A DNA stretch of 64,000 nucleotides from Periconia sp. R9002 (lineage: Eukaryota > Ascomycota > Dothideomycetes > Pleosporales > Periconiaceae), in NCBI GenBank assembly GCA_023627715.1, contig JAMAHW010000002.1, positions 248,001 to 312,000 of the forward strand, written 5' to 3'. This document shows positions 51,379 to 62,765 of this stretch, in pieces. The number at the start of each line of letters is the position of its first letter. Position 1 is the stretch's first letter. The notes beneath the pieces were generated by a model, which made no database searches, was not told the origin of the DNA, and saw only the letters and a program-made list of their open reading frames with translations. The translations under genes and the position numbers were made by a program.

Positions 51379-51879
51379 ATGCTTTCTTCCAGCCTTTTTT
51401 CAGCCGCAGCTCTCCTCATTTCTGCCGCACTCGGCCAAAACGTCGATGTCCGCGGCTACAGCAACTCAGTCGGCTGCAGTGGAGATTTTTTCCACAACAG
51501 CAACGGTGGTGCGGTCTGCGTGACGTTCCCGACCGGATTCCACGGAAGCGCTCAGTGGGTTGGCCTGCCTTCGGGCTCCCAAGGCCAGGGATACTCTGAT
51601 ACTTGCAGCTCCTTCCTTTTTGCTGAGTTTGGCCCTGGGAGTCCATGCCACACCACAGGTGGTCAGGGGTTTAACACACTCAACTGGTTCCATTCTCCCC
51701 AGAAAGCTATTCGTGGGGACAGCAAGGCAAGGGACCAGGAATGTGAAGGTCCTACTGGATTTACATATAAGACTACAGATGGGATTTTGAGGACAATCAA
51801 CGTTACAGATATGGAGCATGCTGAAGAGTTGGCTGCCTTGTATCATGCGGGAAATTACACCGCTCTGGCGACGCACTAG
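51379..51879 (+). CDS. Small secreted cysteine-containing protein (effector-like)
   Basis: Intronless gene for 166 residues. A clear signal peptide (MLSSSLFSAAALLISAALGQ, cleavage probably near Gly-Gln) is followed by a mature part with five Cys (in VGCSG, AVCVT, DTCSS, SPCHT, QECEG), many Gly/Ser, and two N-glycosylation sequons near the C-terminus (NVT, NYT). An odd number of Cys leaves one unpaired or dimer-forming. I recognise no family. Size, secretion signal and Cys content fit the broad class of fungal small secreted proteins, some of which are effectors or surface proteins; nothing in the sequence proves this. It lies outside cluster 2, beside the Arg7/ArgJ housekeeping gene. Confidence 0.78.
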   Translation: MLSSSLFSAAALLISAALGQNVDVRGYSNSVGCSGDFFHNSNGGAVCVTFPTGFHGSAQWVGLPSGSQGQGYSDTCSSFLFAEFGPGSPCHTTGGQGFNTLNWFHSPQKAIRGDSKARDQECEGPTGFTYKTTDGILRTINVTDMEHAEELAALYHAGNYTALATH

Positions 51880-52813
51880 ACAGGTAAGTGAGGAGTCATA
51901 TCCGATCTGCTAGAGATATGCACATCTAACGTACATTAATAGAATACCTCGGAACTTCATATGAGATAGGAGTCTGATTGAGTGCCAATTGTCAAGATGA
52001 AAATAAGGTGGTATCTCTATTATCATTGCCGGTCATTTTGTACTTAATGTTCCGCGTGTTAAGTACTTATACTGGCCCGCGGGACAAGGTCATTCTTTAG
52101 AATATTCCTGCCATATACATAGTCAAGTGAAACGGGAGTAGTATGTCTTACCCACAACTATTCAACATAATAATAGAGGTGTGGCTATACTGCTTCTTAA
52201 TACTACAATATAAACTGAAGTATCAGTGCTAAGTGTCAGTTTGGTTGAGTGAAGATGATTATAAACCAGGGTGACCTTTGCTTTCAACTACACCTCATTC
52301 GAAGTGTTTAGATTCGAGAAAGACAAGCAAGGTATATCCCATTGAGTATCGGAAAATTATTATTTGCTCACACAAAGGAGTAGCGTCACATCCGGTGGGG
52401 TTGTGCTAATCACAGTTGGAGAAGTAGAGGATGTTCATGCCGCCGATGGGAAGAATAGCACAGTGAGCATCTAGTACAGACAGATTAGCTAGGTCCTGAA
52501 AATAGTAGGTTACGAAAATGCCACACGCGATGATATGGAGCACAAGGACGATGCATCCGACAATACGGTGTTTTGCTATGTGATATTATCCGTCCTTAGA
52601 ATAGTTAGCCTAAGACACTAGGCTTTAATACGCTTAGCGCCGCTCAACTAACTAAAAAAATAGCTCCGGTTTGCGCTGCGTCATACCTCATTTCGTCCTG
52701 TCTACAATATCAGTTGCTGCAGCGAAAGCGAAACAAGCTTCAAGCCATATCCTTTTGCTCAACTGAAACTAACATTTTTACATAGAGCAGTATACGACCC
52801 TCGGACTATCACC
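51880..52813. other. Intergenic region upstream of ArgJ
   Basis: 934 bp without a supported gene. The right end is the ArgJ promoter. Confidence 0.4.
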
Positions 52814-54226
52814 ATGTCGGTCGCCCGCCCCAATGCCCGCCTGCTCGCCCGTAGCTGCACCCGCCAGCCCTTGACGACTAGAATTCAACTGCGGAACTAC
52901 GCAGCACCAGGAGAAGGAACAGTTCCTGCCGCAAAGAGAAAATATGTCCCCACTTCAGGCACCTATCCCCTTGGTTTCCGAGCAGGAAGCGCCCATGTCG
53001 GTGTCAAACCATCCAATACGCGTTTCGATGATCTGGCCCTTGTGGCCTCGGATACGCCATGCTCTGGTGCCGCTGTCTTCACCACCAATAAGTTCCAGGC
53101 GGCTCCGGTTACTGTTAGCAGGAATATGTTGAAGAAGCGGAGTGGAGAGGGCGTGCGCGCCGTAGTGGTGAACAGTGGATGCGCGAATGCCGTCACAGGC
53201 AAAGGAGGCATCGAGGACGCTATACGGATGGGACAAGAGACGGACAAATGCTTCATCGAAGACAGCAATGGCGAAGATGATGGACAAGGGAGCCGGAGTA
53301 TTGTCATGAGTACCGGTGTAATTGGCCAGCGTCTCCCTATCCAAAAGATCGTCGACAAAGTGCCGACGGCATACTATAACTTGGGCGGTACCCACGACCA
53401 CTGGCTGAGCGCTGCTCGCGCTATCTGTACCACGGATACCTTCCCCAAACTCGTGTCGCGGTCCTTCAAACTCCCAAGTAGCGATCAAGAGTACCGCATC
53501 GCCGGTATGACCAAAGGCGCGGGAATGATCCACCCCAACATGGCCACCCTACTTGGCATCATCTGCACTGATGCTCCTGTTGCCCCAGCCGCCCTCCAAA
53601 GCGCCTTAACTTCTGCCATCACCAAATCCTTCAATAGCATCTCCATCGACGGCGACACTTCCACCAACGACACCGTCGCCATCCTGGCCAACGGCGCTGC
53701 GGGCGGCGAAACCATTTCGACATCTTCAGCCGACTTCAACGCCTTCGCTGACATCCTCACCGCCTTTGCCATTGACCTTGCCAAACTCGTTGTCCGCGAC
53801 GGCGAAGGCGCCACCAAATTCGTCACCATCCGTGTCACGAACGCAAAATCCTACGCCGACGCTAAAGCCGTGGGTAACGCTATCGCCAAATCCCCTCTCG
53901 TGAAAACCGCTTTATATGGCAAGGACGCAAACTGGGGTCGCATTCTTTGCGCTACGGGTTACGCTGAGGGCGTTGGCCCCGACGGCATCGTGCCCGAGGA
54001 GACGAGCGTCAGCTTCGTGCCTACTGACGGGAGTCCCAAGTTGAAACTGCTGGTCCGCGGCGAGCCTGAGCAGGTCGACGAAGAGCGTGCTACGAAGATC
54101 CTCGAGAGTGAAGATTTGGAGATTGAGGTCAAACTGAGTGAGAGGGAAGGTGGTGAGCACGCGACGGTCTGGACGTGCGATTTCAGCCACGAGTATGTTA
54201 CCATCAATGGGGATTATAGGACATAA
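52814..54226 (+). CDS. Mitochondrial ornithine acetyltransferase / glutamate N-acetyltransferase
   Basis: Bifunctional ArgJ-type enzyme (yeast Arg7 family) that moves the acetyl group from N-acetylornithine to glutamate and can also use acetyl-CoA, recycling acetyl groups in arginine synthesis. Intronless, 470 residues. The N-terminus is rich in Arg/Ser/Ala ([20 protein letters not shown]), a mitochondrial presequence. [12 protein letters not shown] is conserved. [15 protein letters not shown] holds the autoproteolysis site, with the catalytic Thr at about residue 245 between alpha and beta chains. [16 protein letters not shown] and [17 protein letters not shown] are family signatures, and the C-terminus ends NGDYRT. 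This is a conserved primary-metabolism gene and marks the end of the accessory region. Confidence 0.97.
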   Translation: MSVARPNARLLARSCTRQPLTTRIQLRNYAAPGEGTVPAAKRKYVPTSGTYPLGFRAGSAHVGVKPSNTRFDDLALVASDTPCSGAAVFTTNKFQAAPVTVSRNMLKKRSGEGVRAVVVNSGCANAVTGKGGIEDAIRMGQETDKCFIEDSNGEDDGQGSRSIVMSTGVIGQRLPIQKIVDKVPTAYYNLGGTHDHWLSAARAICTTDTFPKLVSRSFKLPSSDQEYRIAGMTKGAGMIHPNMATLLGIICTDAPVAPAALQSALTSAITKSFNSISIDGDTSTNDTVAILANGAAGGETISTSSADFNAFADILTAFAIDLAKLVVRDGEGATKFVTIRVTNAKSYADAKAVGNAIAKSPLVKTALYGKDANWGRILCATGYAEGVGPDGIVPEETSVSFVPTDGSPKLKLLVRGEPEQVDEERATKILESEDLEIEVKLSEREGGEHATVWTCDFSHEYVTINGDYRT

Positions 54227-55110
54227 TTATTCTGGTCGCGCGATGGGGATGTTTGTAAAACCAAAAGCGTTCTCTGAAAAAGTGTTCAATTGAAGCGTTT
54301 CTTGTTTTTTTCTGTTTTTCTTTCAATACGTTGTTATTCACTTGTTCTAGACCCAAAGCTCCGTTTCCTCCTGACCCTCAACCACATCCTCTTCCCTCCC
54401 CCCACTCCCACAACAAACACCAACTAACCAATCATCCACAACCCCCTCGCTACCGCATCACAAAGAAAAAGAACACGTAAGCTACACACATATGCCCCCT
54501 CATAGTTGCGAGGGAAATATGTGGTTGTGCGGCATATATCCACTATCAACATGCTAATACCGACCAACCACAAGGCTACATACTTTTTTCACTCTTGGGA
54601 ACTAGTGTATATATTGATATCAGTATATGAAGACCATTTTTGGTTGCCTGAAGATTAGGCAACTACGTTCAACCGGATGAGGTTAGGTGAGTAGTCTTTA
54701 GTGGGTGAGTTATGGCAGATTTAGGAGGTAAGGAATGGGAGAAAGATAGGGGAGAGGTTAAAGGAAGGGAGGGAAAGTTATTAAGATAGTATAATGGGCT
54801 TACTGCGTTTGCAGCATATTCATGCATATAACTTCCTCAGGTGTGTGGGCTTAATTAAGGGTTATGTTGTTCTAGCTAGATATAACGTACTATAGGCACT
54901 GCTTGCTGTCCCACAGATGCACTTTAATGTAATTACTGGATACAACGCCCATCAATTGCGAAGAAGAAAATTAATTAGGTCTAATATTTGCCTTTATTTT
55001 CATGTAGAAACAATGACCTCTCTCCAACATCGCCACCTCCCAACCGTGCATTCTGCCCTCAGTGTTGCGTGAATTTCATTTCCATTCTATCTTCTCCAGA
55101 TAGCAATTAC
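54227..55110. other. Convergent 3' region between ArgJ and epimerase 1
   Basis: 884 bp with no supported gene. It contains a C-rich stretch at about 54360-54450 and a purine-rich stretch at about 54720-54780, but no repeat structure. Confidence 0.4.
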
Positions 55111-56037
55111 TTATTCTGTCTCATGATGCGTCCAACCCAAAATTCTCTCCGCCTTGTCAATTGTCCAGAAACCCTGGTTTCCGTGTAGTCCTCGGATCCT
55201 CGCCTCGGGAAAGTACGTCTTTGCAAGATCTTTTGATGCCGTCTTCTGCGTAGTGTCCGGTGCTACAATATTGAAAATTTCACAGCCTTCGAACGCATCT
55301 TCCTTTTCTACACTCAAGAGACATGCGCGTGCAACAGCTGCCGGATTCACCCACCCCCATAACTGATTCACTGCCGCGTCCTTCCAATTTTGTTCATGCT
55401 CTTTCCTCACCTCCTCTTTTGGTGCCACTTCGTGGATGCGTAAGCAGGCGATTTTGGTTCCAGGGAACCACCTGACAAATGCTTTGGCCTGGAGTTCGGC
55501 TCCTGCTTTGGCGAGAGCATACGAGTCGGTAGGGTCCAGAGGGTAGTCCTCATCGATAGGGAAGTAAGGGAACTTGAGCGGCTGATTTGCGTACGCAAGT
55601 CCAATTGCATTTACCGAAGAAGCATAGCAAATATTTGTGATTCCCAGCTCTCCACAGGCTCTGAAGCCATTGAACGCAGACTGCACGTTATTGCCGTGGA
55701 CCAACGAGTCTTCCTTATCGACGGGGTTTGGGATAGCGGCCAAGTGAATTACAGCATCAGAGCCCTTGAATGCCTTGACCGTTGCTTCATAGTCCCCTGC
55801 CGTGTCTGCTATACGGTGTTCAGAATTGGGCTTCTTGTCGGCGGATCCCGAATCCGTTCGATCGACCTGAATGATTGAGTGTCCTGCATCTAGGCATGCT
55901 TTGACAACTTCCTTGCCGACGGTGCCACGTGCTCCTGTAATTGCGATCTTCATGTTGTAATTCGACGTTTGGGAGAAGCGGCGGATGGGCTGGTAAAGGA
56001 GGACTGCGGACTTGGAGAGGGGTGGAAAACGGTTCAT
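55111..56037 (-). CDS. NAD-dependent epimerase/dehydratase (extended SDR)
   Basis: Rossmann-fold oxidoreductase of the extended SDR family, intronless, 308 residues from the Met at 56037. The cofactor motif MKIAITGARGTVGKEVV starts at residue 29. The first 28 residues (basic and hydroxylated, LLYQPIRRFSQTS) could be a targeting sequence, or translation may begin at Met29. VIHLAAIPNP is the NAD-binding strand, CYASSVNAIG holds the catalytic Ser and DSYALAKAGAE the YxxxK pair. The fold resembles sugar-epimerase and uronate-dehydrogenase-like proteins; the substrate is unknown. It neighbours the carboxylesterase on the same strand. Confidence 0.9.
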   Translation of the reverse strand: MNRFPPLSKSAVLLYQPIRRFSQTSNYNMKIAITGARGTVGKEVVKACLDAGHSIIQVDRTDSGSADKKPNSEHRIADTAGDYEATVKAFKGSDAVIHLAAIPNPVDKEDSLVHGNNVQSAFNGFRACGELGITNICYASSVNAIGLAYANQPLKFPYFPIDEDYPLDPTDSYALAKAGAELQAKAFVRWFPGTKIACLRIHEVAPKEEVRKEHEQNWKDAAVNQLWGWVNPAAVARACLLSVEKEDAFEGCEIFNIVAPDTTQKTASKDLAKTYFPEARIRGLHGNQGFWTIDKAERILGWTHHETE

Positions 56038-56456
56038 CTTTTAAAGGAGTGTGACGCTAGAGTTAAGTCATGGCAGCGCAATTGAAGGTGACCCTCGTGT
56101 AATTATCAACGTAGCTTTGAGCACGTCGACATGCCTGTCTCTTGATCTGAAAGTTGCTGATGGACATGTGACGTCAGTCTTGGCCCCGTCACTCTCTATG
56201 TCATGGTATGTATGTTCGAAATAAAACGTCAATAACGTAACTAGTTGTTTAGAGAATACAACCTTGCGTTGACTACTCAGCTTAGTTGCATTGTCCAGTC
56301 TCATGCCAATGTGGTTCAGTCTAAATTTACCGGTATGCAGCCTGCACCGTCGTCATAATTTGTCCTACCCTAGAGACATCACTAAGCAGATTATATGGCG
56401 AAAATGGGAAATTTATCTTCATAATTTTTTTTCCCTTGCCTCGGCACTTGCCTGGT

Positions 56457-58123
56457 TTAGGCCAAATTGAGACCTGTACTATTGCCCAACACGGCGTCGT
56501 TGATAATATCCCAAAGCTTACAAAAGCTGTAATCAATCTCATTCACAAGGACTCCCTGTTTATTGGATGCAATCAAACCCACTGAATCGCGGGCATTGAA
56601 TATGGGCCACGATATTTGACTCCCTGCGAAAGGGCTTTGACTCTCCGCCATAGCCGTCCATGCATCAGCCACAACATTGCTAATCTCTTTCTCGCCTACC
56701 GTAAAGTTGCAAGTACCGTTGGGAAAAGGAAGAGACTCGGTATTTCGGAAAACAAAAGGTATCTCAGCAGAATGGGTTGCGCCAAGCACTTTCAGGAGAC
56801 TATCCGGGAGCGCCTTGGTCCAGGAGCAAGTGGGCACTACATCCCACAAGTACGCATAGCCAGCAAGCCCTTTTTCTGTAGCCTTCACGAGGCCCCTATG
56901 AGCTGAGCAAGTGTATGATGCATGCGTCCATATCGCGGTCATGGCAAGATAAGCGGCAAGTGCAGGGCTGGAGATGTTGGTGAACTTGGAGATTGGGTAT
57001 GCGGACTCGACCATTGGAGCGAAGGTGCCGAAATTTAATTCAATGAACTTGGTATAGTTCTCCTTTGTTGGTGGAAACGCATCTCGGAAGGAAGCGAGAA
57101 TGAAAAGAGATCCATCTGAAGTCGTCGAGCCAAAGATGGCAGGAACCTTGACGCCGACGGCGGCTGGATCTGCTGGCACTATCTTCCCGTCTATGAGTGG
57201 GGCGAAGCCTTTTGCATATGCCAGAGTGATGGCCAAAGGGTCGGAAGCAGGAAATGCGTCTTGTATCTCACTCGGAGATTTGGATCGCAAACACACGGCA
57301 TCATCAACAGCACAGCCAAGAGACAGGGCAAAGCTTTCAAAGTAAGGCTGGGCGAGGGTGGATGGCATGCTTCCTCTTCCACCTCCAGACTCCGCGGCAA
57401 TGGCGCTGATTAGTGAAGGTGCTTGCGGGAGCGTACTGATAAGGAACGACATAGCCGCACCCGCTGACTGACCGAACAGTAAGACCTTTTTCTGTGGATG
57501 GTCAGGCTCTCTCATATTGAAATTCTATACCATACTCTCCAACTTACGTTATCACCCCCAAAAGCTTTAACATTGTCCTGGATCCAACTCAGTCCCAGAA
57601 GTACATCCTGCACTGCGTAATTACCGGTCAAACCGGCCTTCTCCAAACCAAGGAATCCCATCGGACCAACGCGATAATTAATCGAAACAATGATAGCGTC
57701 GACAGCGGCATTACACCCATCGTACAGCTCGTCACTGATGCCTCCAGCTTGGTTACTCCCGCCGTAGATGAACACCTTTACCGGAAGGGCAGACTCGGAA
57801 TTGGCGCTCTTTGGTGCCCATACATCCAGATAGAGACAGTCTTCAGACTGCGTGCCAGATTCCGCGAACAAGTTGCCGAATTGAATGCAGCTAGGTGCCG
57901 CCGTGGTCGCATTTAAGGTCCCGTTGAAGGGTTGGTCGAACGGCTCGGGAGCAGCAAAGCGCAGAGGACCAACAGGAGGAAGCGCAAATGGAATGGAGAG
58001 GAAAAAAGTAGCGTTGGAAGATGCACAAGTTCCTCCTTGGATGGTTCCGTTCGTTATTTGCACGGTCTGGGCCGCGACTGCGCCGTGTGCGACCAGCGAA
58101 AAGAAAAGAGTATTGAAATGCAT
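56457..58123 (-). CDS. Secreted type-B carboxylesterase/lipase
   Basis: Alpha/beta hydrolase of the cholinesterase/carboxylesterase-B family. The start at 58123 places a signal peptide (MHFNTLFFSLVAHGAVAA) at the N-terminus; an in-frame Met ten codons upstream is less likely. Two exons (58123-57548, 57491-56457; intron 57492-57547) give 537 codons (536 residues). Landmarks are NGTIQGG, SEDCLYLDVWAP, VFIYGGSNQAGG, nucleophile Ser in LFGQSAGAAMS and His in GATHSAEIPFVF. The acid position reads TTSDGSLF, Asp where Glu is usual in the family. Several N-glycosylation sequons support secretion. Likely an extracellular esterase or lipase; substrate unknown. Confidence 0.93.
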
Positions 58124-58773
58124 TTGCAGGCCGTTGGGTCTTGCAATCATCACACATGACCGGCAGCGCCGCCAAGATTTATATCATTTGTTTTGTCTGG
58201 CCCCAGCGAAGGGGCCGTTGGATTACTCTTCGTAAAAAGGCATGGCGGCGTCTGTCTACTCTTATATCAGCCTAAGATGCGATTGGTTCGCGACTCATAT
58301 CCCTGTGCTATCTGCTGCACCGCGACGCTAAGCTAGACACAACGCCCTACGCTAGCAGATTTATACGGACGAGAGGTGGCATACCTCAATTGCCTTGTAG
58401 CGGACTAATACGATCGGACCATCTACCGAAACTGCATCAATTCACGAAATGTTTGGCCTAGTAATAGAAAATATCAACAGCTTGTGGGAAGATAACGCTA
58501 CGGAGTCTACACAGCCTAGGTAGTATTCGTACTATTAAAATCGTCTACAACTCTCGTTACGGTGGCGCTTGCTATATTTGTGATATGTGATTGGCCAACA
58601 GGGTCATGGTCGGCCCGGATAGAAGCACTTTCGGGAGGGACCCCAAATTGGTAGATAGCCGATACTCAGGGCAAATCTCGGAATTGCTAATTGATTACAC
58701 ACCTTGAAGTCACTAAAATGCTATCTTTAACAACGACTATCTAACCGGTTGGTCGTGGAATCTAGGTCCCAAG
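58124..58773. other. Upstream region of the carboxylesterase
   Basis: 650 bp between the esterase start and the 3' end of epimerase 2. No gene is supported. Confidence 0.4.
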
Positions 58774-60143
58774 TTACTTCAAGAGGGAATCAAAGACAGA
58801 AACATTGCCCATGTCCAGGTCCAAAAAGTCCTGCACCTGTTGATCGATGCTCTCCAAATACTTCTCCTCGTCCCAGTGCGGTTTCCAACCGAGCTCATAC
58901 GGCTTTTCAGCAACAAGATTGTCCCCGCTCCACGTCCCCATGGCACGGACGTGTTGTCGGGGAAACCCATTTTCGTCCGCGGCTTGCTCATAGCTGTGCC
59001 AGGTTTCTACGTTGGGTTTATTGACGAGGCCCCGGGTGTACATTGCTTTGGCGATGAGATCCATGGTTTTATGCCAGGAAACTAGGTGCGCAAAGGGGAG
59101 ATAATAACCATTCTCGTTCGCAGGAGGAGACTGGTTCAACAGGATTTTGGCGACTAACAGTTTGTACAGAGAGACAAGATCGGAAATGTGAGCTGCTGCT
59201 GGAACCTAGGAAGTCGTTAAAAATTGGGGTCGAGTGGTGTAAGATGCAGGTAGCTTACGCCGTCATCAGGGAACTTGTACACCTGCTTCAAGCGCATGCT
59301 CGTGCGGATGAATTGCGGGATGGCAACGGTGAGTTTGCGCCAGTCGCCAGTGCCACGGCCGTCTTTGATGGAGTTAGTTGGACGCATCTCAAGTCATTAT
59401 TCATGACACATACAGACTAAGGGTGCGGGTAGTATGAAGCTCTTGACTCCCAGTGCTTTCGACTGTTCCACAATCAAGATGTCCGTCTGCGAAAGTACTT
59501 GTTAGTAAATCAGTAATGGCCGTTATTGGAACGGAGTTACTTGCCAGCCGCACTGGATGCGTATCGCCAATAGCCTTTTCCTTTGCAAAAATTTCGGCGT
59601 CGCTGTCTTTGCATTGACCGTAATGCCAGCCACCTAGGTCGGTAAATGCAGTCAAGACTCCAGTCTACATACGATTAGTCAATGAGCGTCAGAACATCAT
59701 ACCCGACTTGCCTGAATGAAATAGACTCCCCGTCCGCTTTGTTTGCGGCGTTCGGAGAGAGCTTCCAATAGGTTTTGCGAATAGCTCGCGACCATTGAGC
59801 TTGCGCAGTGAACAACTATATCGACTTGTGGGGTTTAATCAAGTAATGTTATAAATCGGGCTAGTGGCTCACTTTGATTGTTCAAAACCACCTCCTTCAC
59901 AGCCTCAGAATCACCACAGTCCAGCTGCAACACTACTAATCCTGGGATTGATGCATTTTTGGTTTGTTCTTCGCTGCGGACCGCTGCGAAGATTTTCGCG
60001 TCTTTGATTGGGCCGTCCTTTTGGGATGCAAAATCGTTCGCGACAGAGCCTCCACTGCGAGAAGTTAGCATTTGCAGGAATCGGGATGTTGAATCAAGGT
60101 ACATATAGCCTCCTCCTCCTGTGACGAGGATGTTATGGGTCAT
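58774..60143 (-). CDS. NAD(P)-dependent epimerase-like atypical SDR with two GC-AG introns
   Basis: Rossmann-fold protein of the extended/atypical SDR (NmrA/epimerase-like) type, seven exons. Exon 1 ends in VTGGGGY and splices to give NILVTGGGGYIGGSVANDF, a complete cofactor motif. Later parts read VVLQLDCGDSEAV, DIVVHCASSM, GGWHYGQCKDSD, PAPLVYGRGTGDWRK, VPAAAHISDLVSLYK and a C-terminal GWKPHWDEEKYL. The classic YxxxK is not evident, so it may be a binding protein or regulator instead of a dehydrogenase. Introns 3 (CAG|GCAAGT) and 4 (CTG|GCAAGT) have GC donors; introns 2 and 5 end AAG. Start 60143 is divergent from TF3 across 335 bp, suggesting that TF3 regulates it. Confidence 0.85.
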
Positions 60144-60478
60144 TGTGTTTGTCTCTGTTGTTCGAGTGATAGGGAAACTGATTGCTTTCGGGAAGTCATC
60201 TCTTGAAATCGACGATTATATATAATCTGGTCTGTGGTCTTTGAAGCATTCAATCGAGACGCAGTAATGCTGGAAATCCGCGTATTTGCGTCGTGGGTGA
60301 GATAGAGACGTGCCTCAAGGGTACGGACCAATCAGGAGCTTCGGTCTTAGTGGGGACGGATTTCCGCGGGTATCCGCCCCATTTTCATGAGTTTACAGCC
60401 ACCGTCTGAGATCTCACATGGCCACAGCAAGGGCATCTTCTGAATCTTAGGTGCAACGGAAACAGTTGATCTCTCACA
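60144..60478. promoter_or_regulatory. Divergent promoter between epimerase 2 and TF3
   Basis: A compact 335-bp region separates the starts of the atypical SDR and the Zn2Cys6 regulator, so both promoters overlap here. No CGGWCCG site is present. Confidence 0.4.
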
Positions 60479-62765
60479 ATGGCAAGCGAAGAAGAGGAGA
60501 TCCCGCCGCTGCGGAGCGGCCGCACTTTCCGTCGCTCGGTAAGCGAAAAATAGTGCCACTGTGAACTGGGAGGAGCTGACCATCGCAGTGTGATCGATGT
60601 CGCCAGCGGAAAGTCAGCGTCCTAAACCTGCCGGAATGAAAACCTTGCGTACTAAAATGTGTAGATCGCTTGTAACAGGAACTCGCCATGTTCTAATTGT
60701 GTATCCGCACGATTTGACTGTACGCACAGTATTGTAGCACCTCGTGCAACACCGCCGAAACAGAGGATCCTAATAACTCCGCAATAGTTAGTTAAATCCG
60801 GATCTCTCCTGAAAATGTCTAATTGATTATAGTGAGCGCAAAATAGATGATATAGTAGCGGGCATTGAGACCATCACCACAATCCTGCAGGACCAAGGCT
60901 CTTTCCAGCAACAATCTCAATTAGATGCACCGCAGGCTGCTGGTAGCTCTCACCTTGGATCCGAGCATGGTTCTGAACATGTTTGGGACCATTCTACCGA
61001 GGTAGTGGATTTTGTGAAAGCTGTTGTAGCAGAGAATGAGTCCTCGTTGGAGTGTCTCGTTGCAGGCAATGCGGTGCAGTCGTTAAAACAGACGCTGATG
61101 TCTTTAGACTTGAACACTAAAAGTCTGCGCAGGCTGCCATGCCCCGGTTTGGATATTCGAAGATCTCAATCTAGCCCAGTCCTCCCTCCCATAAACGCGG
61201 TTCTTGTGGTCTTGAGATGGAGTCAAGGTATTCTTTTCCCGTGCTTCCTCTTGACCCCAGACTCTTACCTTATTCCAGAGCACTCCCACTTTTCAAGAAT
61301 AAAATGGATATCTCGAATACTACCTATAGAAAGATTTACAGATATTTGCCGTCATGTATTCTTTCCAGTTTCAGATTATGAAGAAGTCGACTTCATCCTC
61401 GCCAATGGTTACCTTTCGCATGTGTTCTCTGAATACGTCATCGTTACAGGGTGTTCAGAATATCGCAAATACTATGATCTTTGCCATATAAACTTCAAAA
61501 ATGCCATCGCGCGCTTGCCACTCGTCTTGCCTGCAACCATAGAAGTTATTGCTGCACTGGCCCTTGGGGTATGCTTCAACCTTAAATCTCGTTGGTCTCC
61601 CACTAACCATCTAAGGCCTTTGCTGCAATAGAAAATTCTAAGGGTAAATTGGCGTGGGACTTCCTCTCGGCTGCTGTAAACCTTTGCCAAAACTTGGGGT
61701 GTCACCGCTCTCAGCCAACTCATTCGACTAATGAGTCTGATCTTTCCTCGAGTTCTTCTCTTTTCTGGACCATTTACGTCATGGAGAAAGGTCTTTCACT
61801 TCGACTTGGTCGAGCCTCGCATATCCGGGATGACGATATAACGATCGATTGGGAGTTGGATCCACGGGATATCAGAGCCGCCAAAATCCAAGGGACAGTC
61901 TACGATCAGCTATACAGTCCTTCCGGACTATCGAAAACAGAAAACGAGCGAGAGAGCATAGCGAATTCACTTATGGGAGAGATGCGAGGCATCATCAACG
62001 AAGCAGATGCGGAGATCACAGTGAGTTCCTGATAGTTATCCCCTCCTAGTCTAACATGCTTTCATTAGCCTCCAAGTGGAAATCACTCCGCCGATACGAA
62101 TACTGATCCTATGCGTGGCCTTTATCTTCGGTGTCATTTACTTTGCCACTATTCGCTACTGGCGATGCTTTTACGAGCTATCCCACACCCAAATGGTTTG
62201 TGTACTGTTTCAGATGAATGCATCGGCGTTGCACGTCACTGTTTGAACATTCATCTGGATTGCATGACACACATATCCAACTGCAACAGGGACCCAATTC
62301 TCATTGCACAATATATCAATTGGTAAGCTTCATTCTACTTTCGCCGCAGTTTAACAATTTTTGAAAATTATTTGTAGGCCAATCGTACATCTACCTTTTG
62401 TTCCATTCATCATCCTGGTGACGCACGCGGTGCAGTCCTCGGATTTTGATACTGTCGCTCTGCTAGAGACCTTTGTAGAGTCTTTGAAACCTTTAGACGA
62501 CACCGTCATCACGGCTACACATCCATATCGACTTTATGGACTTCTATGCCAAGTCGCACGGTCATCGATCGAGTCGCCATCTGCAGTAGAGTCAATTTTG
62601 AATGAGGAGTTATTTACAAATATCAACTTTCCAGCCTGCTTCGGAATCAGAAATGAGCATACCATGGGATCCGAGACACCGTTTGATAACCTTGGCGAGT
62701 GGTACTACAATAACCAGCAATTAATGAGCCAGTTTGACCACAGCGCATCACTAGAAGAGATATAA
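60479..62765 (+). CDS. Zn(II)2Cys6 transcription factor TF3 with fungal-specific domain
   Basis: Regulator reconstructed from eight exons: 60479-60538, 60589-60612, 60665-60786, 60833-61227, 61279-61568, 61616-62020, 62069-62322, 62378-62765, giving 646 codons (645 residues). The zinc cluster is split over exons 2 and 3: a 24-nt micro-exon encodes CDRCRQRK, and exon 3 continues IACNRNSPCSNCVSARFDC, giving a complete CX2CX6CX5CX2CX6C. A short linker then leads to YERKIDDIVAGIETI, a coiled-coil. The Fungal_trans domain is recognised by LAWDFLSAAVNLCQNLG and FWTIYVMEKGLSLRLGRAS. The donor GTTAGT at 60787 and the AAG acceptor at 61615 are non-consensus but needed for frame. The first three exons are too short for simple ORF finding. 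Divergent from the atypical SDR. Confidence 0.9.
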
